Positions 26,734 to 35,470 of a DNA stretch of 64,000 nucleotides are shown in pieces. The stretch's first letter is position 1. Every line of letters starts with the position of its first letter. Made by a program: the position numbers and the translations under genes. Source of the DNA: CAIQPS01 sp963721365 (GTDB lineage Bacteria > Actinomycetota > Thermoleophilia > RBG-16-64-13); the NCBI GenBank assembly GCA_963721365.1, contig CAVRJE010000021.1:1-64000 (forward strand), written 5' to 3'. Under the pieces are notes generated by a model, which worked only from the letters and a program-made list of their open reading frames with translations, made no database searches and had not been told where the DNA came from.

Positions 26734-28830
26734 ATGGATAGCACCATGGCCAATCACCTCGCAAGCGAGTCGAGCCCTTACCTGCTGCAGCATGCCGGCA
26801 ATCCCGTGGACTGGTATCCGTGGAAGCCGGAAGCGCTCGAGAAAGCCCGCACCGAGGACAAGCCGATCTTCCTCAGCATCGGCTACTCGGCCTGCCATTG
26901 GTGCCACGTGATGGAGCGCGAGTCGTTCGAGGACGAGCGCAACGGCCGCCTTCCTCAACGACCGTTTTGTGAGCATCAAGGTCGACCGCGAGGAGCGGCC
27001 CGATCTCGACGCCGTGTACATGGAGGCGGTGCAGGCGCTCGCCGGCCAGGGAGGCTGGCCACTGAGCGTCTGGCTTACTCCGGAGGGGGCGCCCTTCTTC
27101 GGCGGCACCTATTTCCCGCCGCTCCCCCGCCAGGGCATGCCCTCGTTCCGCCAGGTCCTCGAGGCCATCTCCGGAGCCTGGGACACGCGGCGAGCAGACC
27201 TTCAGAGTACCGCGGCCGCTGTGCGCGAACACCTTGCCGGCAGAGCCGGGGAGCCGCCGGGCGCGCGGGGCGACGCGAACGGGCACGGATACTCGCTCGG
27301 GCGGCGGAAGACCTTCACGGGACGGTGGACCGTGTACACGGCGGCTGGGGCGGCGCCCCCAAGTTCCCGCAGCCCTTGGTACTCGAGTACCTACTGGCCC
27401 GGCAGACCGTCAAACCTGAGCCTCAACTTGAGGTAGATATAGAAGTCGACCCTGGACGCCATGGCGGCCGGGGGGATGTACGACCACCTGGGCGGGGGCT
27501 TCCATCGTTACTCCACCGACGGCTACTGGCTGGTCCCCCACTTCGAGAAGATGCTCTACGACAACGCCCAGTTGGCCCGCTGCTATCTGCACGCGTGGCA
27601 ACTACTGGCCAAGCCTCGCTACCGCGCGGTGACGATCGAGACGCTCGACTATCTCCTGCGGGAGATGCGGCATTCCCAGGGCGGCTTCTTCAGCGCTGAG
27701 GACGCGGACACCGAGGAAGGCGAGGGCGCCTACTTCACTTGGACGCTCGACGAGGTGCGGGCCGTGCTCAGCGCGGAAGAAACAAGCGCCATCGAACAGA
27801 CCTACGGGATGACCGCGCGGGGCAACTTCGAGGGGAGGAACATCCTCCACCTGCCGGAGCAGAACTCGGCCGGTCGACCACAAAGAGCCCACGCTTGCGG
27901 TGGCCCGCGCCAAGCTTCTCAGGGTCCGCGGAGCACGCCCGCGTCCCGCCCAGGACGATAAGATCCTCGCCGGCTGGAACGGGCTGGCGCTGGCGGCGCT
28001 CGCCGAGGCCGCCGTGGCGTTCGACTCGCCCGCGTACCGCGAAGCGGCCGAGCGGGCCGGCGAGTTCATCCTGGAAGAGTTGAGCGTCGGCGGCGATACC
28101 GCCGGCGCCGCCACGGGGTCACCACAGCGTCGCCGTCTGCTCCACTCCTGGAAGGACGGCCACACCTCGGGTGACGCCTTCCTCGATGACTATGCCTGCG
28201 TGGCCGACGGACTGCTTGCGTTATACGGTTGCACCCTGGAGGAGCGGTGGTTTATCGCCGCCCGGGACCTGGTGGACGACCTGGCGGAGAGGTTCCACCG
28301 GCCGGCAGGCGGCTTCTACGACACCAGCGTCGATCACGAGAGCCTCATCACCAGGCCGCGGGCCACGTACGACAGCCCCACTCCAACGGGCAACTCGATG
28401 GCCGCCACCGTGCTTCTCAAGATGGCCGGCTATACCGGCGAAGACCGGTATCGCGAACTGGCCGAAGACGCCCTCGACTCCCTGGCCGCGGAAGCGAGCC
28501 GAGCCCCGGTCATGTCGGGGCAGTGGTTGTCCGCCGCCCTGCGCGCCGAGGAGGGCGCCATCGAGGTGGCCATCGTGGGAGACCTCGTCGACCCGCAGGG
28601 CCGTGCGCTCCTCGACACGGTGAGAGAACACGTTCCGTCCCCTCGTCGTGCTCGCCGCCCGGCCGGCGGGCGCACCATCGCAGATCCCCCTGCTCCAGGA
28701 CCGGGAACCGCGGTCCGGCGCTCCGGCGGCGGTCTGGGTCTGCCGCCACTCGACGTGCGCGCCCCCTACCGCCGACCCGGCGGAGGTGCTGCGGCTTCTG
28801 GGGAGAGGGTCTTCAGCGGCCGGCTCGTGA
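26734..28830 (+). CDS. thioredoxin-domain protein, YyaL/DUF255 family (several frame changes)
   Basis: About 695 residues. The N-terminus is the family hallmark (MANHLASESSPYLLQHAGNP) with a CxxC site in YSACHWCHVME, followed by a six-hairpin glycosidase-like repeat region (GGMYDHLGGGFHRYSTD, FEKMLYDNAQLA, DDKILAGWNGLALAA). The C-terminus (VCRHSTCAPPTADPAEVLRLL) ends at 28830. Frame changes near 26945, 27270, 27430, 27890 and 28635 break it; at the first, removing one G restores ERNAAFLNDRFVSIKVDREE. The family is found in all domains and is probably redox-active, but its substrate is unknown. The start may be 26734 or 26746. Confidence 0.8.
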
Positions 28831-28877
28831 CGGGGACGCAGCGACCGGCGCTCTACTCTTCCCCGCCCCCGGGGCGC

Positions 28878-28905
28878 AAAAAAGGGGCCGGTCCCCCGGC
28901 CCCCA
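28878..28905 (-). terminator. Rho-independent terminator of the RRM gene
   Basis: On the minus strand an 8-bp GC stem (GGGGCCGG paired with CCGGCCCC) is followed by six T. It lies 27 bases downstream of the RNA-binding protein stop. Confidence 0.85.
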
Positions 28906-28931
28906 GCCTGTCTACTCGCCCGGAGGAAGCG

Positions 28932-29288
28932 CTAGTAGCGCGACCCGCCGCTGCCGCCGCTGCCGCCGCTGTAGCCATTGTAGCCACCACCGCCGCCGTA
29001 GCCACTACCGCCGCCGCCGTAGCCGGGCTTGCGCTGTTCTTGCTCGCGGGCGTTGTCGACGTTGATCGCACGGCCCTCAAGATCGGTGCCGTTGAGAGCC
29101 GCCTTCGCAGCGTCGCCTTCCTCGGGGGTGCTCATCTCGACGAATGCGAAACCCTTCGGACGGCCGGTCTGCCGGTCGGTGATGATGCTGACCGACACGA
29201 CTTCGCCATGCACGCCGAACGTCTTCTCGAGAGTCTCTTTGGTGGTGCTGTAGGACAGGTTACCGACGTACAACCTTGCCGTGCTCAT
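28932..29288 (-). CDS. RRM-type RNA-binding protein with Gly-rich tail
   Basis: This 118-residue protein starts at ATG 29288 after GGAGGGG. A single RRM fills residues 3-80 with RNP2 (LYVGNLSY) and RNP1 (KGFAFVEM). The last 30 residues are a Gly/Tyr/Ser tail (GYGGGGSGYGGGGGY, then SGGSGG), as in bacterial and cyanobacterial cold-inducible Rbp proteins. These bind single-stranded RNA and often accumulate after cold shock. A leader of more than 100 bases without a gene precedes it and contains a perfect 12-bp palindrome (29315-29326); this would suit post-transcriptional control. Confidence 0.92.
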   Translation of the reverse strand: MSTARLYVGNLSYSTTKETLEKTFGVHGEVVSVSIITDRQTGRPKGFAFVEMSTPEEGDAAKAALNGTDLEGRAINVDNAREQEQRKPGYGGGGSGYGGGGGYNGYSGGSGGSGGSRY

Positions 29289-29427
29289 TCGCCCCTCCAC
29301 AGTTACAAATGACCAATGCGCGCATTCGTTCGGATGCACCTGCGGACGGACGAGTAAATGAAGCACACTCTGCACGTCGCGTAGAGATTTCCTACCGATG
29401 CAACACAAGCATACAACTGAGGGTGAG

Positions 29428-29456
29428 AAAAGCAAGGGTAATCTGACTTACCCCTT
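29428..29456 (-). terminator. terminator-like hairpin after the four-helix membrane gene
   Basis: On the minus strand, AAGGGGTAA pairs with TTACCCTT across a 6-base loop (one bulge), followed by GCTTTTC. It lies just after the stop at 29467. The surrounding 29340-29460 is AT-rich for this genome and has no gene. Confidence 0.55.
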
Positions 29457-29466
29457 ACCCTTCCGG

Positions 29467-29868
29467 TCACCTCCAGATATGTATGTAGAGATGCAGCCCC
29501 AGCGCTAGCGACCCCAACCACAGGACCAGGGCGGAGCGCATGTAGGGACGCAGGCGCTTAGGAGACTTCACCACGCCTGTGAGAGCCAGGTTGAAGTAGA
29601 TGAACAGCAGCACGACGACGACGCCCAGCACGTGGTGGATGATGATCTCGGCGGTAAACCAGGACCACCCGCTCCAGTGAGCCAGATAGGCGCTCAGAGA
29701 TGGAGCCATGAGAGCGGCGACGAGGATGATCTGGACACCCACCGAGACGCGCATGATCAGGCAGTGCCGGTTGAGGCGGCGTCTCCTGGCCAGCCAGAAG
29801 GCGACGAGGGCGCCGGCTATCAGAAGGACCTGAAGAACGACATTGAGGACGGCCAGGTTACGAGTCAT
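29467..29868 (-). CDS. four-helix membrane protein, DUF420-like
   Basis: This 133-residue protein begins at ATG 29868. It has four hydrophobic helices (about residues 5-25, 38-58, 66-90, 108-130) and conserved-looking histidines at the membrane faces (NRHC, IIIHHVLG, LHLYIHIW). The pattern resembles DUF420/CtaG-like or small cytochrome b-like proteins, but no haem-binding motif is certain. Seven bases separate it from the coiled-coil gene upstream, so the two are probably co-transcribed. Confidence 0.55.
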   Translation of the reverse strand: MTRNLAVLNVVLQVLLIAGALVAFWLARRRRLNRHCLIMRVSVGVQIILVAALMAPSLSAYLAHWSGWSWFTAEIIIHHVLGVVVVLLFIYFNLALTGVVKSPKRLRPYMRSALVLWLGSLALGLHLYIHIWR

Positions 29869-29875
29869 AGCCGTC

Positions 29876-30130
29876 CTAGGAGGAGCTCTGCGGCGAGCCG
29901 CCTCCGCCCTGTTGCTCGTCGAGGGCCAGCAGAATGCTCTGCAGTTCGGCCACCTTGCCGCTGAGCGAAGCGAGTTCACCCGTCAGCCGCTCGGTGGCCT
30001 GGCTGACCTTCGAGCCCGCCGCCTCGTCTAGTTCGTCCTCCTGGATCAGTTCTTCGATCTCGTCCAGATAGAAGAAGGCCTCGTCCAGCTTGAGTTTCGC
30101 CTTGTCCAGATTGCCGATGATCCGTTCCAC
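29876..30130 (-). CDS. small acidic coiled-coil protein
   Basis: This 84-residue protein starts at a GTG after TAGGAGG. It is predicted almost entirely helical, with heptad-like spacing (LDKAKLKLDEAFFYLDEIEEL; LTGELASLSGKVAELQSILLAL), and a short Gly/Ser/Gln tail. No family is recognised. It heads a two-gene unit with the four-helix membrane protein and may form an oligomer associated with it. Confidence 0.6.
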   Translation of the reverse strand: MERIIGNLDKAKLKLDEAFFYLDEIEELIQEDELDEAAGSKVSQATERLTGELASLSGKVAELQSILLALDEQQGGGGSPQSSS

Positions 30131-30199
30131 TGTGTCCTCCTAGGGATATCGGCCTGTATATTACACACAGTTGCCACGATTGCGGATAGGGGGTGCCTA

Positions 30200-30907
30200 T
30201 TGTCAGCCTCCGGCCCGGCCGTCTTGAAGATCGGAGTGTCAGAACGGGCAGCCGTCACGGCGAAAGTGGAGATGCCCGCCAGAATCGGTCCCGAAACCCC
30301 GGTGCTCATCCTGGCCCACGGGGCCAACAACGACCTCGACCACCCTCTGCTTACGGCAGTCGCGGCGCACCTCTCCACGCATGCCGGCACGATGGTGGTG
30401 CGCTTCAACTTCCCCTACATGGAGCGCGGAGCCGGCTCCCCCGATTCGACTCCCGTCCTGGAGAACGCCTTCAAGCGGGTCCACGACCACGTCGTGGACG
30501 AGTTGGCGGCGCCGGGCGCGCCTGTCTTCATCGGCGGCAAGTCGCTCGGGGGCAGGATAGCGGCGGAGCTGATCTCTCGGGGAGAAGAGGGAGAGGGGCT
30601 GGTGGCCGCCGGATTGGTGGAACTCGGCTATCCGCTCCACCGGCCGGGTCACAAGGAGACGTTGTTCACCGAGCCTCTGCGGAAGATCGGGGTGCCGAGC
30701 CTGTTCTGTATCGGCGGGCACGACCCCTTCTGCGACCCGGATCTGCTGCGCCCACTGCTGGACCGCTTGCTCCACCCGGGGAGGTTGTACGTGGTGGAGG
30801 GCGGGGACCACTCGCTGCATAGGGCCGGCGTCCCGCGGCAAGGCGACGCCGACGAGTTCGCGGAGGTCGTCGCGGAAGTGGCGCGCTTTCGTCGCCGACG
30901 TCGCTGA
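30200..30907 (+). CDS. alpha/beta hydrolase of the KANL3/Tex30 (dienelactone hydrolase-like) type
   Basis: This 235-residue protein starts at a TTG after AGGGGGTG. It has the oxyanion segment LILAHGANND, the nucleophile elbow GGKSLGGR (Ser near residue 114), an acid in GGHDPFCD and a C-terminal His in GGDHSLH, so the catalytic triad is complete. The KANL3/Tex30-like branch is common in bacteria and of unknown substrate. The start lies 69 bases from the divergent coiled-coil gene. Confidence 0.8.
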   Translation: MSASGPAVLKIGVSERAAVTAKVEMPARIGPETPVLILAHGANNDLDHPLLTAVAAHLSTHAGTMVVRFNFPYMERGAGSPDSTPVLENAFKRVHDHVVDELAAPGAPVFIGGKSLGGRIAAELISRGEEGEGLVAAGLVELGYPLHRPGHKETLFTEPLRKIGVPSLFCIGGHDPFCDPDLLRPLLDRLLHPGRLYVVEGGDHSLHRAGVPRQGDADEFAEVVAEVARFRRRRR

Positions 30908-31727
30908 ACCGCAGGTCGAGTGAGTCCTCCTGATTGGCTTGGGCGACCCGGACAAGATCGCGTGATGCTGTCCCTGTTCGACGACGACCCCAGGGACGTC
31001 CCTCTACCACTAGAAGCTGACCCGGCCGTCTTCCGCTCTTCGTCGTTCAGCGCTTCTTCGACACCGGCTAGGTCAGGCAGGCGGTCCTCGACTGGGCAAT
31101 GACCTGGGCTGGATCCACCGGCCCCCCTTCCTCGATGTTCGCGACTGGACCGGCTGATGATAGCGGCGGTGGAACTGACAGTGGCCATTGACGACGATGA
31201 CGGATGGACTATCGCCGCTTCACCGCTTTGCTCCCAATTTGGAGATACGGGGAAGGCCTCGCCAACTCGCGGCAGGATGGGCGTTGGAGCGGGTGGCGGA
31301 GACGTTCGCAGCCGGGGTGGCCGAACGCAGCTCGCGAAAACAGGGGGTGAAGACTGAACCGGGTGGTCCGGCTGCGCAGCCAGGACCGGGAGCGACTGCG
31401 GCTGGTAGAGCGCTGGCGATGGCCTGTCTGCTGGGCGCTTGTCGCCGCAGGGATCGGTCCGCCTTCGTCGCCGTCTTACCCGCGCGAGGCCTGAGTCACT
31501 ACGGTGGCGTGGTGTTCGGGCATCCTTCTGTGGATCAGCAGCCGTGTTTCTGGCAAACGCGTATCTCCGCTGGCGTATCCTCGGGCGTGCAGCCTGGATG
31601 GCTGCTTCTTCTTCGTTCGTCTCTGCGCGCTGGGTACGGTCGGCCTGCTGATAGCTGCCATCTACGGCGATCTCTAGGCACAAGATCGGCATTCGACGCT
31701 CGGCCGGGCAACCGGCCGGCCCGATCT
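30908..31727 (+). other. 820-base stretch without an intact gene; possible gene remnants
   Basis: No frame here looks like a normal gene. Two short stretches are suggestive. The first is at 30965 (MLSLFDDDPRDVPLPLEADP), which faintly resembles the N-terminus of AlkB-type DNA repair proteins and soon decays. The second is 31354-31677, with three hydrophobic segments (WPVCWALVAAGIG; VAWCSGILLWISS; ALGTVGLLIAAIYG), interrupted by a TGA at 31492. Either may be a decayed gene or a gene broken by read errors. I do not assign a function. Confidence 0.25.
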
Positions 31728-32668
31728 CTAGGGCGCCGGCGGGGCCTGCTCGGCCGCGAACTCCGGCTCCTTTTCGGTGCCGATGCGGGCCAATGTCGGT
31801 TCCGGCGAACACCACGGCAAACCCGAGAAGAGTCCTGCCGGTGAGCGTGTCGTAGCCGACGATGATCGAGAAGATCAGCGCGAAGACCGCCTCCAGGCTC
31901 ATGATCAGCCCCGCGAGGGTCGGCGGGGTGTAGCGCTGGCCGACGACCATCAGCACGTAGGCCACCAGACTGCCCATGATCCCGGTCCAGAGACACCGCC
32001 CCGGTGGCCGCCCAGCCCGGAAAGAGGGCCGGTCCTTCGAAGATGAACGAGCCGGCCAGGGAGAGCACGGCACAGGTCGTCAGCTGCAACTGCACGAAAG
32101 CCAACGCGCCCAGCCTGGTCGAGCCGTAGGCGACGCCCAGGATGTGGAAGGCCCAGAAGATGGTCGCGAGCAGCGTGAAGATCTCGCCCCAGCCGAACGT
32201 CAAATGGCCGTACAGGGACAGGATCGCGAACCCGGCCACCACCACCACAACGCCGACCCCCACCATCGGCGAGGGCCACCGTCCCGTGGCAAGCCCGAGG
32301 ATGATCGGGACCATGATCACGTAGAGGCCGGTGAGGAAACCCGAGACGCCCGGCGACGTGGAACTCAGGCCGACGGTCTGCAACACGAACCCGCCGAAGA
32401 GAAGCACGCCGACGCCGACGCCGATCACCCATCCATGCCGATCGAGCCGCTTCATCTGTCCCCAGGAGAATGGAAGCAGGAACACGGCGCCCACTAGAAA
32501 GCGGAGTCCCACGTAGTAGACCGGCGGCATGTGGCCGATGGCCATCTTGACCAGGATGAAGTTGAATCCCCAGATGAGCGCGGCCGCGAGCAACCCGAGT
32601 TCGGCCAGGACCCGGATTCGCGCCAGACTATGCGGCCGGAACCGCTCGAACCGTTGCATCAGCTGCAC
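31728..32668 (-). CDS. EamA/DMT-family transporter (two frame changes)
   Basis: About 313 residues with ten predicted membrane helices in two EamA repeats (ELGLLAAALIWGFNFILVK; YVGLRFLVGAVFLLPFS; YTPPTLAGLIMSLEAVFALIFS). Such proteins export or import amino acids and other small metabolites. Frame changes near 32020 and 31805 interrupt the second half; repair ends at 31728 (LARIGTEKEPEFAAEQ). The GTG at 32668 is preferred as start because GAGGA lies 7 bases upstream. An ATG at 32719 is possible, but its ribosome site would be locked in a perfect hairpin. It is divergent from a LysR gene that may control it. Confidence 0.75.
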
Positions 32669-32717
32669 GAGCCATTCCTCGCAGACTGACCAGACTGAAA
32701 ACGGACCAGAAAGTAGC

Positions 32718-32751
32718 ATAGCCGACTCCGTTGGGGGAAGGAGTCGGCTAT
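32718..32751. promoter_or_regulatory. perfect 12-bp hairpin in the EamA leader
   Basis: ATAGCCGACTCC and GGAGTCGGCTAT pair perfectly around a 10-base loop. On the minus strand the right arm contains GGAG and ends in the AT of the 32719 ATG. It could be an attenuator or translational lock for the transporter; the following stretch is T-containing (CTACTTTCTGGTCCGTTTTC) but is not a true U-tract. Confidence 0.5.
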
Positions 32752-32887
32752 ACGCGGGAAAAGCTGCTTCGCTCTGCAGCGATCTGGGAGGGGGGGTTCC
32801 CGGTGACCGCCTTGATTCAGTGCTCAGCTGAAAACCAGGATAGCCGTTGGTTGATTATAAGTCCAATAGATTGTTTCTATCTCTGGT

Positions 32888-32902
32888 ATAAGTTATGCTT
32901 AT
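32888..32902 (+). promoter_or_regulatory. LysR-type T-N11-A palindrome
   Basis: ATAAG-TTATG-CTTAT is a perfect 5-bp inverted repeat that fits the T-N11-A rule for LysR-family boxes, in an AT-rich island (32840-32910) between the divergent EamA and LysR genes. It probably is the autoregulatory site. It covers the 32895 ATG, which favours the 32910 start for the LysR protein. Confidence 0.5.
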
Positions 32903-32909
32903 CGTTATC

Positions 32910-33800
32910 GTGGAACTCTTTCAGCTCAAATACTTCGTCAACATAGCGGACACGCTCAGCTTCACTCGGTCGTCGGAGTCGCTGCACGTGTCGCAGCCGG
33001 CGCTCACCTATCAGATGCAGCGACTCGAGAAAGAGCTCGGCACCCGGCTGTTCGACCGGGAGCACCGCAAGATCAGGCTGACGCCCAGCGGCGAAGTGTT
33101 CCTGCCTTTGGCGCAGGCCGTCCTCTTCCGCGCCGACGAGGCAATACGCGTGCTCAAGGAGCACATGGGCGTGGAGACCGGCGAGGTCCGGATGGGCTGT
33201 AACCCGTCCGTGGCGACCTATGTCGCGCCCAGGCTGCTGGCGTCGTTTCGTGCCTCTTTCCCCCGGGTCACCGTTGAGCTCGTGGAGGGTGGCGACGCGG
33301 ACCTCGCCCGGATGGTCCTGGAGGGCAGCATCGACTTTGCCGTGGTCACCGCTTCGGGCTCGCCCACGACCCTCGACACGACCTTCCTGGCAACCGAGGA
33401 GTTGCTGGTGGTGGTCCCCCCCGGCCACCGGCTTGCCGGACGCCGTTCGGTGGCCCTGCCCGAGCTCTCTCACGAGGCCTTCCTCTTCCCCTCGGAATCG
33501 TTCAACGTGACCGTCCAGGTGATGGAGGCCTGCCGCAGCGCCGGGTTCGAGCCGCAGGTGCCATACCGGACCGGTTCGGTGGAATCGGTGAAGAACTTCG
33601 TCAGGCAGGGTCTGGGCATATCGCTCCTCCCGGCCATGACCGTAGGCGAGGTGAGCGGCGGAGGTCTGTCCGTTCTCAAGGTCGACGGCGGCATGAGCAG
33701 GGACCTGAACCTTATCCAGGCGAGGGACCGCTCCCCCACGGGCGCGGCGCGCGCGCTCATGCTGCACGTGAAGATGTACCTGTCGGGGGACGCGGGCTAG
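32910..33800 (+). CDS. LysR-family transcriptional regulator
   Basis: This 296-residue protein is intact. The N-terminal winged helix-turn-helix is canonical (MELFQLKYFVNIADTLSFTR; HVSQPALTYQMQRLEKELG; LFDREHRKIRLTPSGE), and the two-lobed effector domain runs from residue 90 to the end. The start is placed at GTG 32910 (MELFQL), the usual family N-terminus; an ATG at 32895 would add five residues and overlap the palindrome. It is probably a regulator of the divergent EamA transporter. The effector is unknown. It converges on ilvC across a strong terminator. Confidence 0.9.
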   Translation: MELFQLKYFVNIADTLSFTRSSESLHVSQPALTYQMQRLEKELGTRLFDREHRKIRLTPSGEVFLPLAQAVLFRADEAIRVLKEHMGVETGEVRMGCNPSVATYVAPRLLASFRASFPRVTVELVEGGDADLARMVLEGSIDFAVVTASGSPTTLDTTFLATEELLVVVPPGHRLAGRRSVALPELSHEAFLFPSESFNVTVQVMEACRSAGFEPQVPYRTGSVESVKNFVRQGLGISLLPAMTVGEVSGGGLSVLKVDGGMSRDLNLIQARDRSPTGAARALMLHVKMYLSGDAG

Positions 33801-33820
33801 GACATGCCAGGCGTACAGAA

Positions 33821-33853
33821 GGGGCGCAGCCCGGCCCCGCCGGGCTGCGCCCC
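33821..33853. terminator. bidirectional terminator between LysR and ilvC
   Basis: GGGGCGCAGCCCGGC pairs perfectly (15 bp) with GCCGGGCTGCGCCCC around a 3-base loop. It sits exactly between the converging LysR gene and ilv operon. No T-run flanks it. Confidence 0.8.
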
Positions 33854-33891
33854 AGACACGTCGCTGTCAGGCGCCTCTATGGAAAGAGGGC

Positions 33892-34891
33892 TTACTCCAG
33901 TTTGCCGCCCTTGCCCAGCCAGGGCATCATGGCGCGGAGCTGCCGGCCCGACGATCTCGATCTCGTGCTCGGACTCTTCGCGCTTGATGGCGTTGTAGAC
34001 GGGACGGCCCGCCATGTTCTCGAGGATCCACTCGCGGGCGAACTCGCCGGTCTGGATCTCCTCGAGGATGATCTCCATCTCCTCGCGGACGTCTTCGCTG
34101 ATGATGCGCTTGCCGCGGGTCATGTCCCCGTACTCGGCGGTGTCGGAGATCGAGTAGCGCATGCCGCTGATGCCGTGCTCCTGGATGAGGTCCACGATGA
34201 GCTTCAGCTCGTGCAGGCACTCGAAGTAGGCGATCTCGGGCTGGTAGCCGGCGTCGACCAGAGTCTCGAACCCGGCGCGGACCAGCTCGCTCACGCCGCC
34301 GCAGAGGACGGCCTGCTCGCCGAACAGGTCGGTCTCGGTCTCTTCCTTGAAGGTGGTCTCGATGACGCCCGCGCGCAGCGCGCCGATGCCGTAGGCGTAG
34401 GCCAGAGCCTTGTCACGGGCTTTGCCGGTGGCGTCCTGGTAGACGGCCACCAGCGCCGGCACGCCCCCGCCCTCGGTGTAGACCCGGCGCACCAGATGGC
34501 CGGGGCCCTTGGGAGCGATCATCGTGACGTCGACGTTCGGCGGCGGCACGATCTGGCTGAAGTGGATGTTGAACCCGTGGGCGAACATGAGCATGTCGCC
34601 GTCTTTGAGGTTGTCGCGGATCGCGGCCTCGTAGACCACTTTCTGGGTCTGGTCGGGCACGACCATCATGATGACGTCGGCGAGAGCAGCCGCGGCATTG
34701 GCGGTCAGGACCTCGAAGCCGGCGGCAGCCGCGCGGTCCCACGCCGCGCTGCCCGGAGCTTCGGCCACGACGACCTTGACGCCGCTGTCTCTCAGGTTCT
34801 GCGAGTGGGCATGTCCCTGACTGCCGAAGCCGATGACGGCCACGGTCTTCCCGTCGAGAAGATGCAGATCGGCATCCTTTTCGTACAGCAT
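33892..34891 (-). CDS. ilvC: ketol-acid reductoisomerase (one frame change)
   Basis: About 333 residues, normal for class I KARI. Rossmann motif VIGFGSQGHAHSQNL, the PKGPGH motif, and metal-binding region (GEQAVLCGG, CLHELKLIVDLI, SDTAEYGD) are all present. It converts acetolactate or acetohydroxybutyrate with NADPH in valine/isoleucine synthesis. Near 33945 one extra G in the coding strand breaks EIVGRQLRAMMPWLGKGG; removing it gives the family ending and a TAA at 33892. The start ATG 34891 follows GGAGG at 12 bases. It is the last gene of the ilvD-B-N-C unit. Confidence 0.93.
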
Positions 34892-34982
34892 CTTTGTCAG
34901 CTACCTCCTATTTCAGTACGTCGCGGGGAGGGTAACACACGTCGGTCCGGAGCCGCGGCGCGCCGTCGCCGCGCGGCGCCCG

Positions 34983-35470
34983 TCACGTCGCCTTCTGCCC
35001 GCGGCTCATGGCCAGGCGGCCGGTGCGCATCAGTTCGACGATCCCGAACGGGGTCAGCAGGTCGATGAAGGCGCCGACCTTCTCGCGGGTGCCGGTCATC
35101 TCGATCAAGCAGCACTTCACTCGTGACGTCGACGATGCTCGCGCCGAAGATCTCCACCATCTGCATGATCTCGGTCCGGGTCTGCCCGTCGGCCTTGACC
35201 TTGATGCAGCAGCAGTTCCCGCTCGACGCTCCCCGAGGGGTCGAGGTCGGTGATCTTGAGGACGTTGATGAGCTTGTGGAGCTGCTTGGTCACCTGCTCG
35301 ACCGGCTGGTCCTGCTCGTCGACGGTGATGGTCATCCGCGAAAGCTGCGGGTTCTCGGTCTCCGCGACCACCAGGCTGTCGATGTTGAACCCGCGCCGGG
35401 CGAACAGTCCCGCCACCCGGGTGAGAACGCCGGGCTTGTTCTCTACCAGGATGGAGAGCGTGTGTTTCAT
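34983..35470 (-). CDS. ilvN: acetolactate synthase small (regulatory) subunit (frame changes)
   Basis: About 162 residues with an N-terminal ACT domain (HTLSILVENKPGVLTRVAGLFARRGFNIDSLVV) and the ALS_ss C-terminal domain. It binds IlvB and confers valine feedback. Frame changes near 35220 and 35120 interrupt it; repair restores LLLIKVKADGQTRTEIMQMVEIFGA and then IEMTGTREKVGAFIDLL, ending at 34983. Its ATG overlaps the ilvB stop (ATGA), indicating translational coupling. A 91-base gap follows before ilvC. Confidence 0.88.

Noticed and set aside
28960..29040. Repetitive GGC/CCG-rich tract, possible repeat element.
   Set aside because: It is the codon pattern of the Gly-rich tail of the RRM protein.
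32752..32894. Possible T-box leader for the EamA transporter (a loosely matching AAGGCGGTCACCGGG).
   Set aside because: It differs from the T-box consensus at about four of fourteen positions and no specifier stem is evident.
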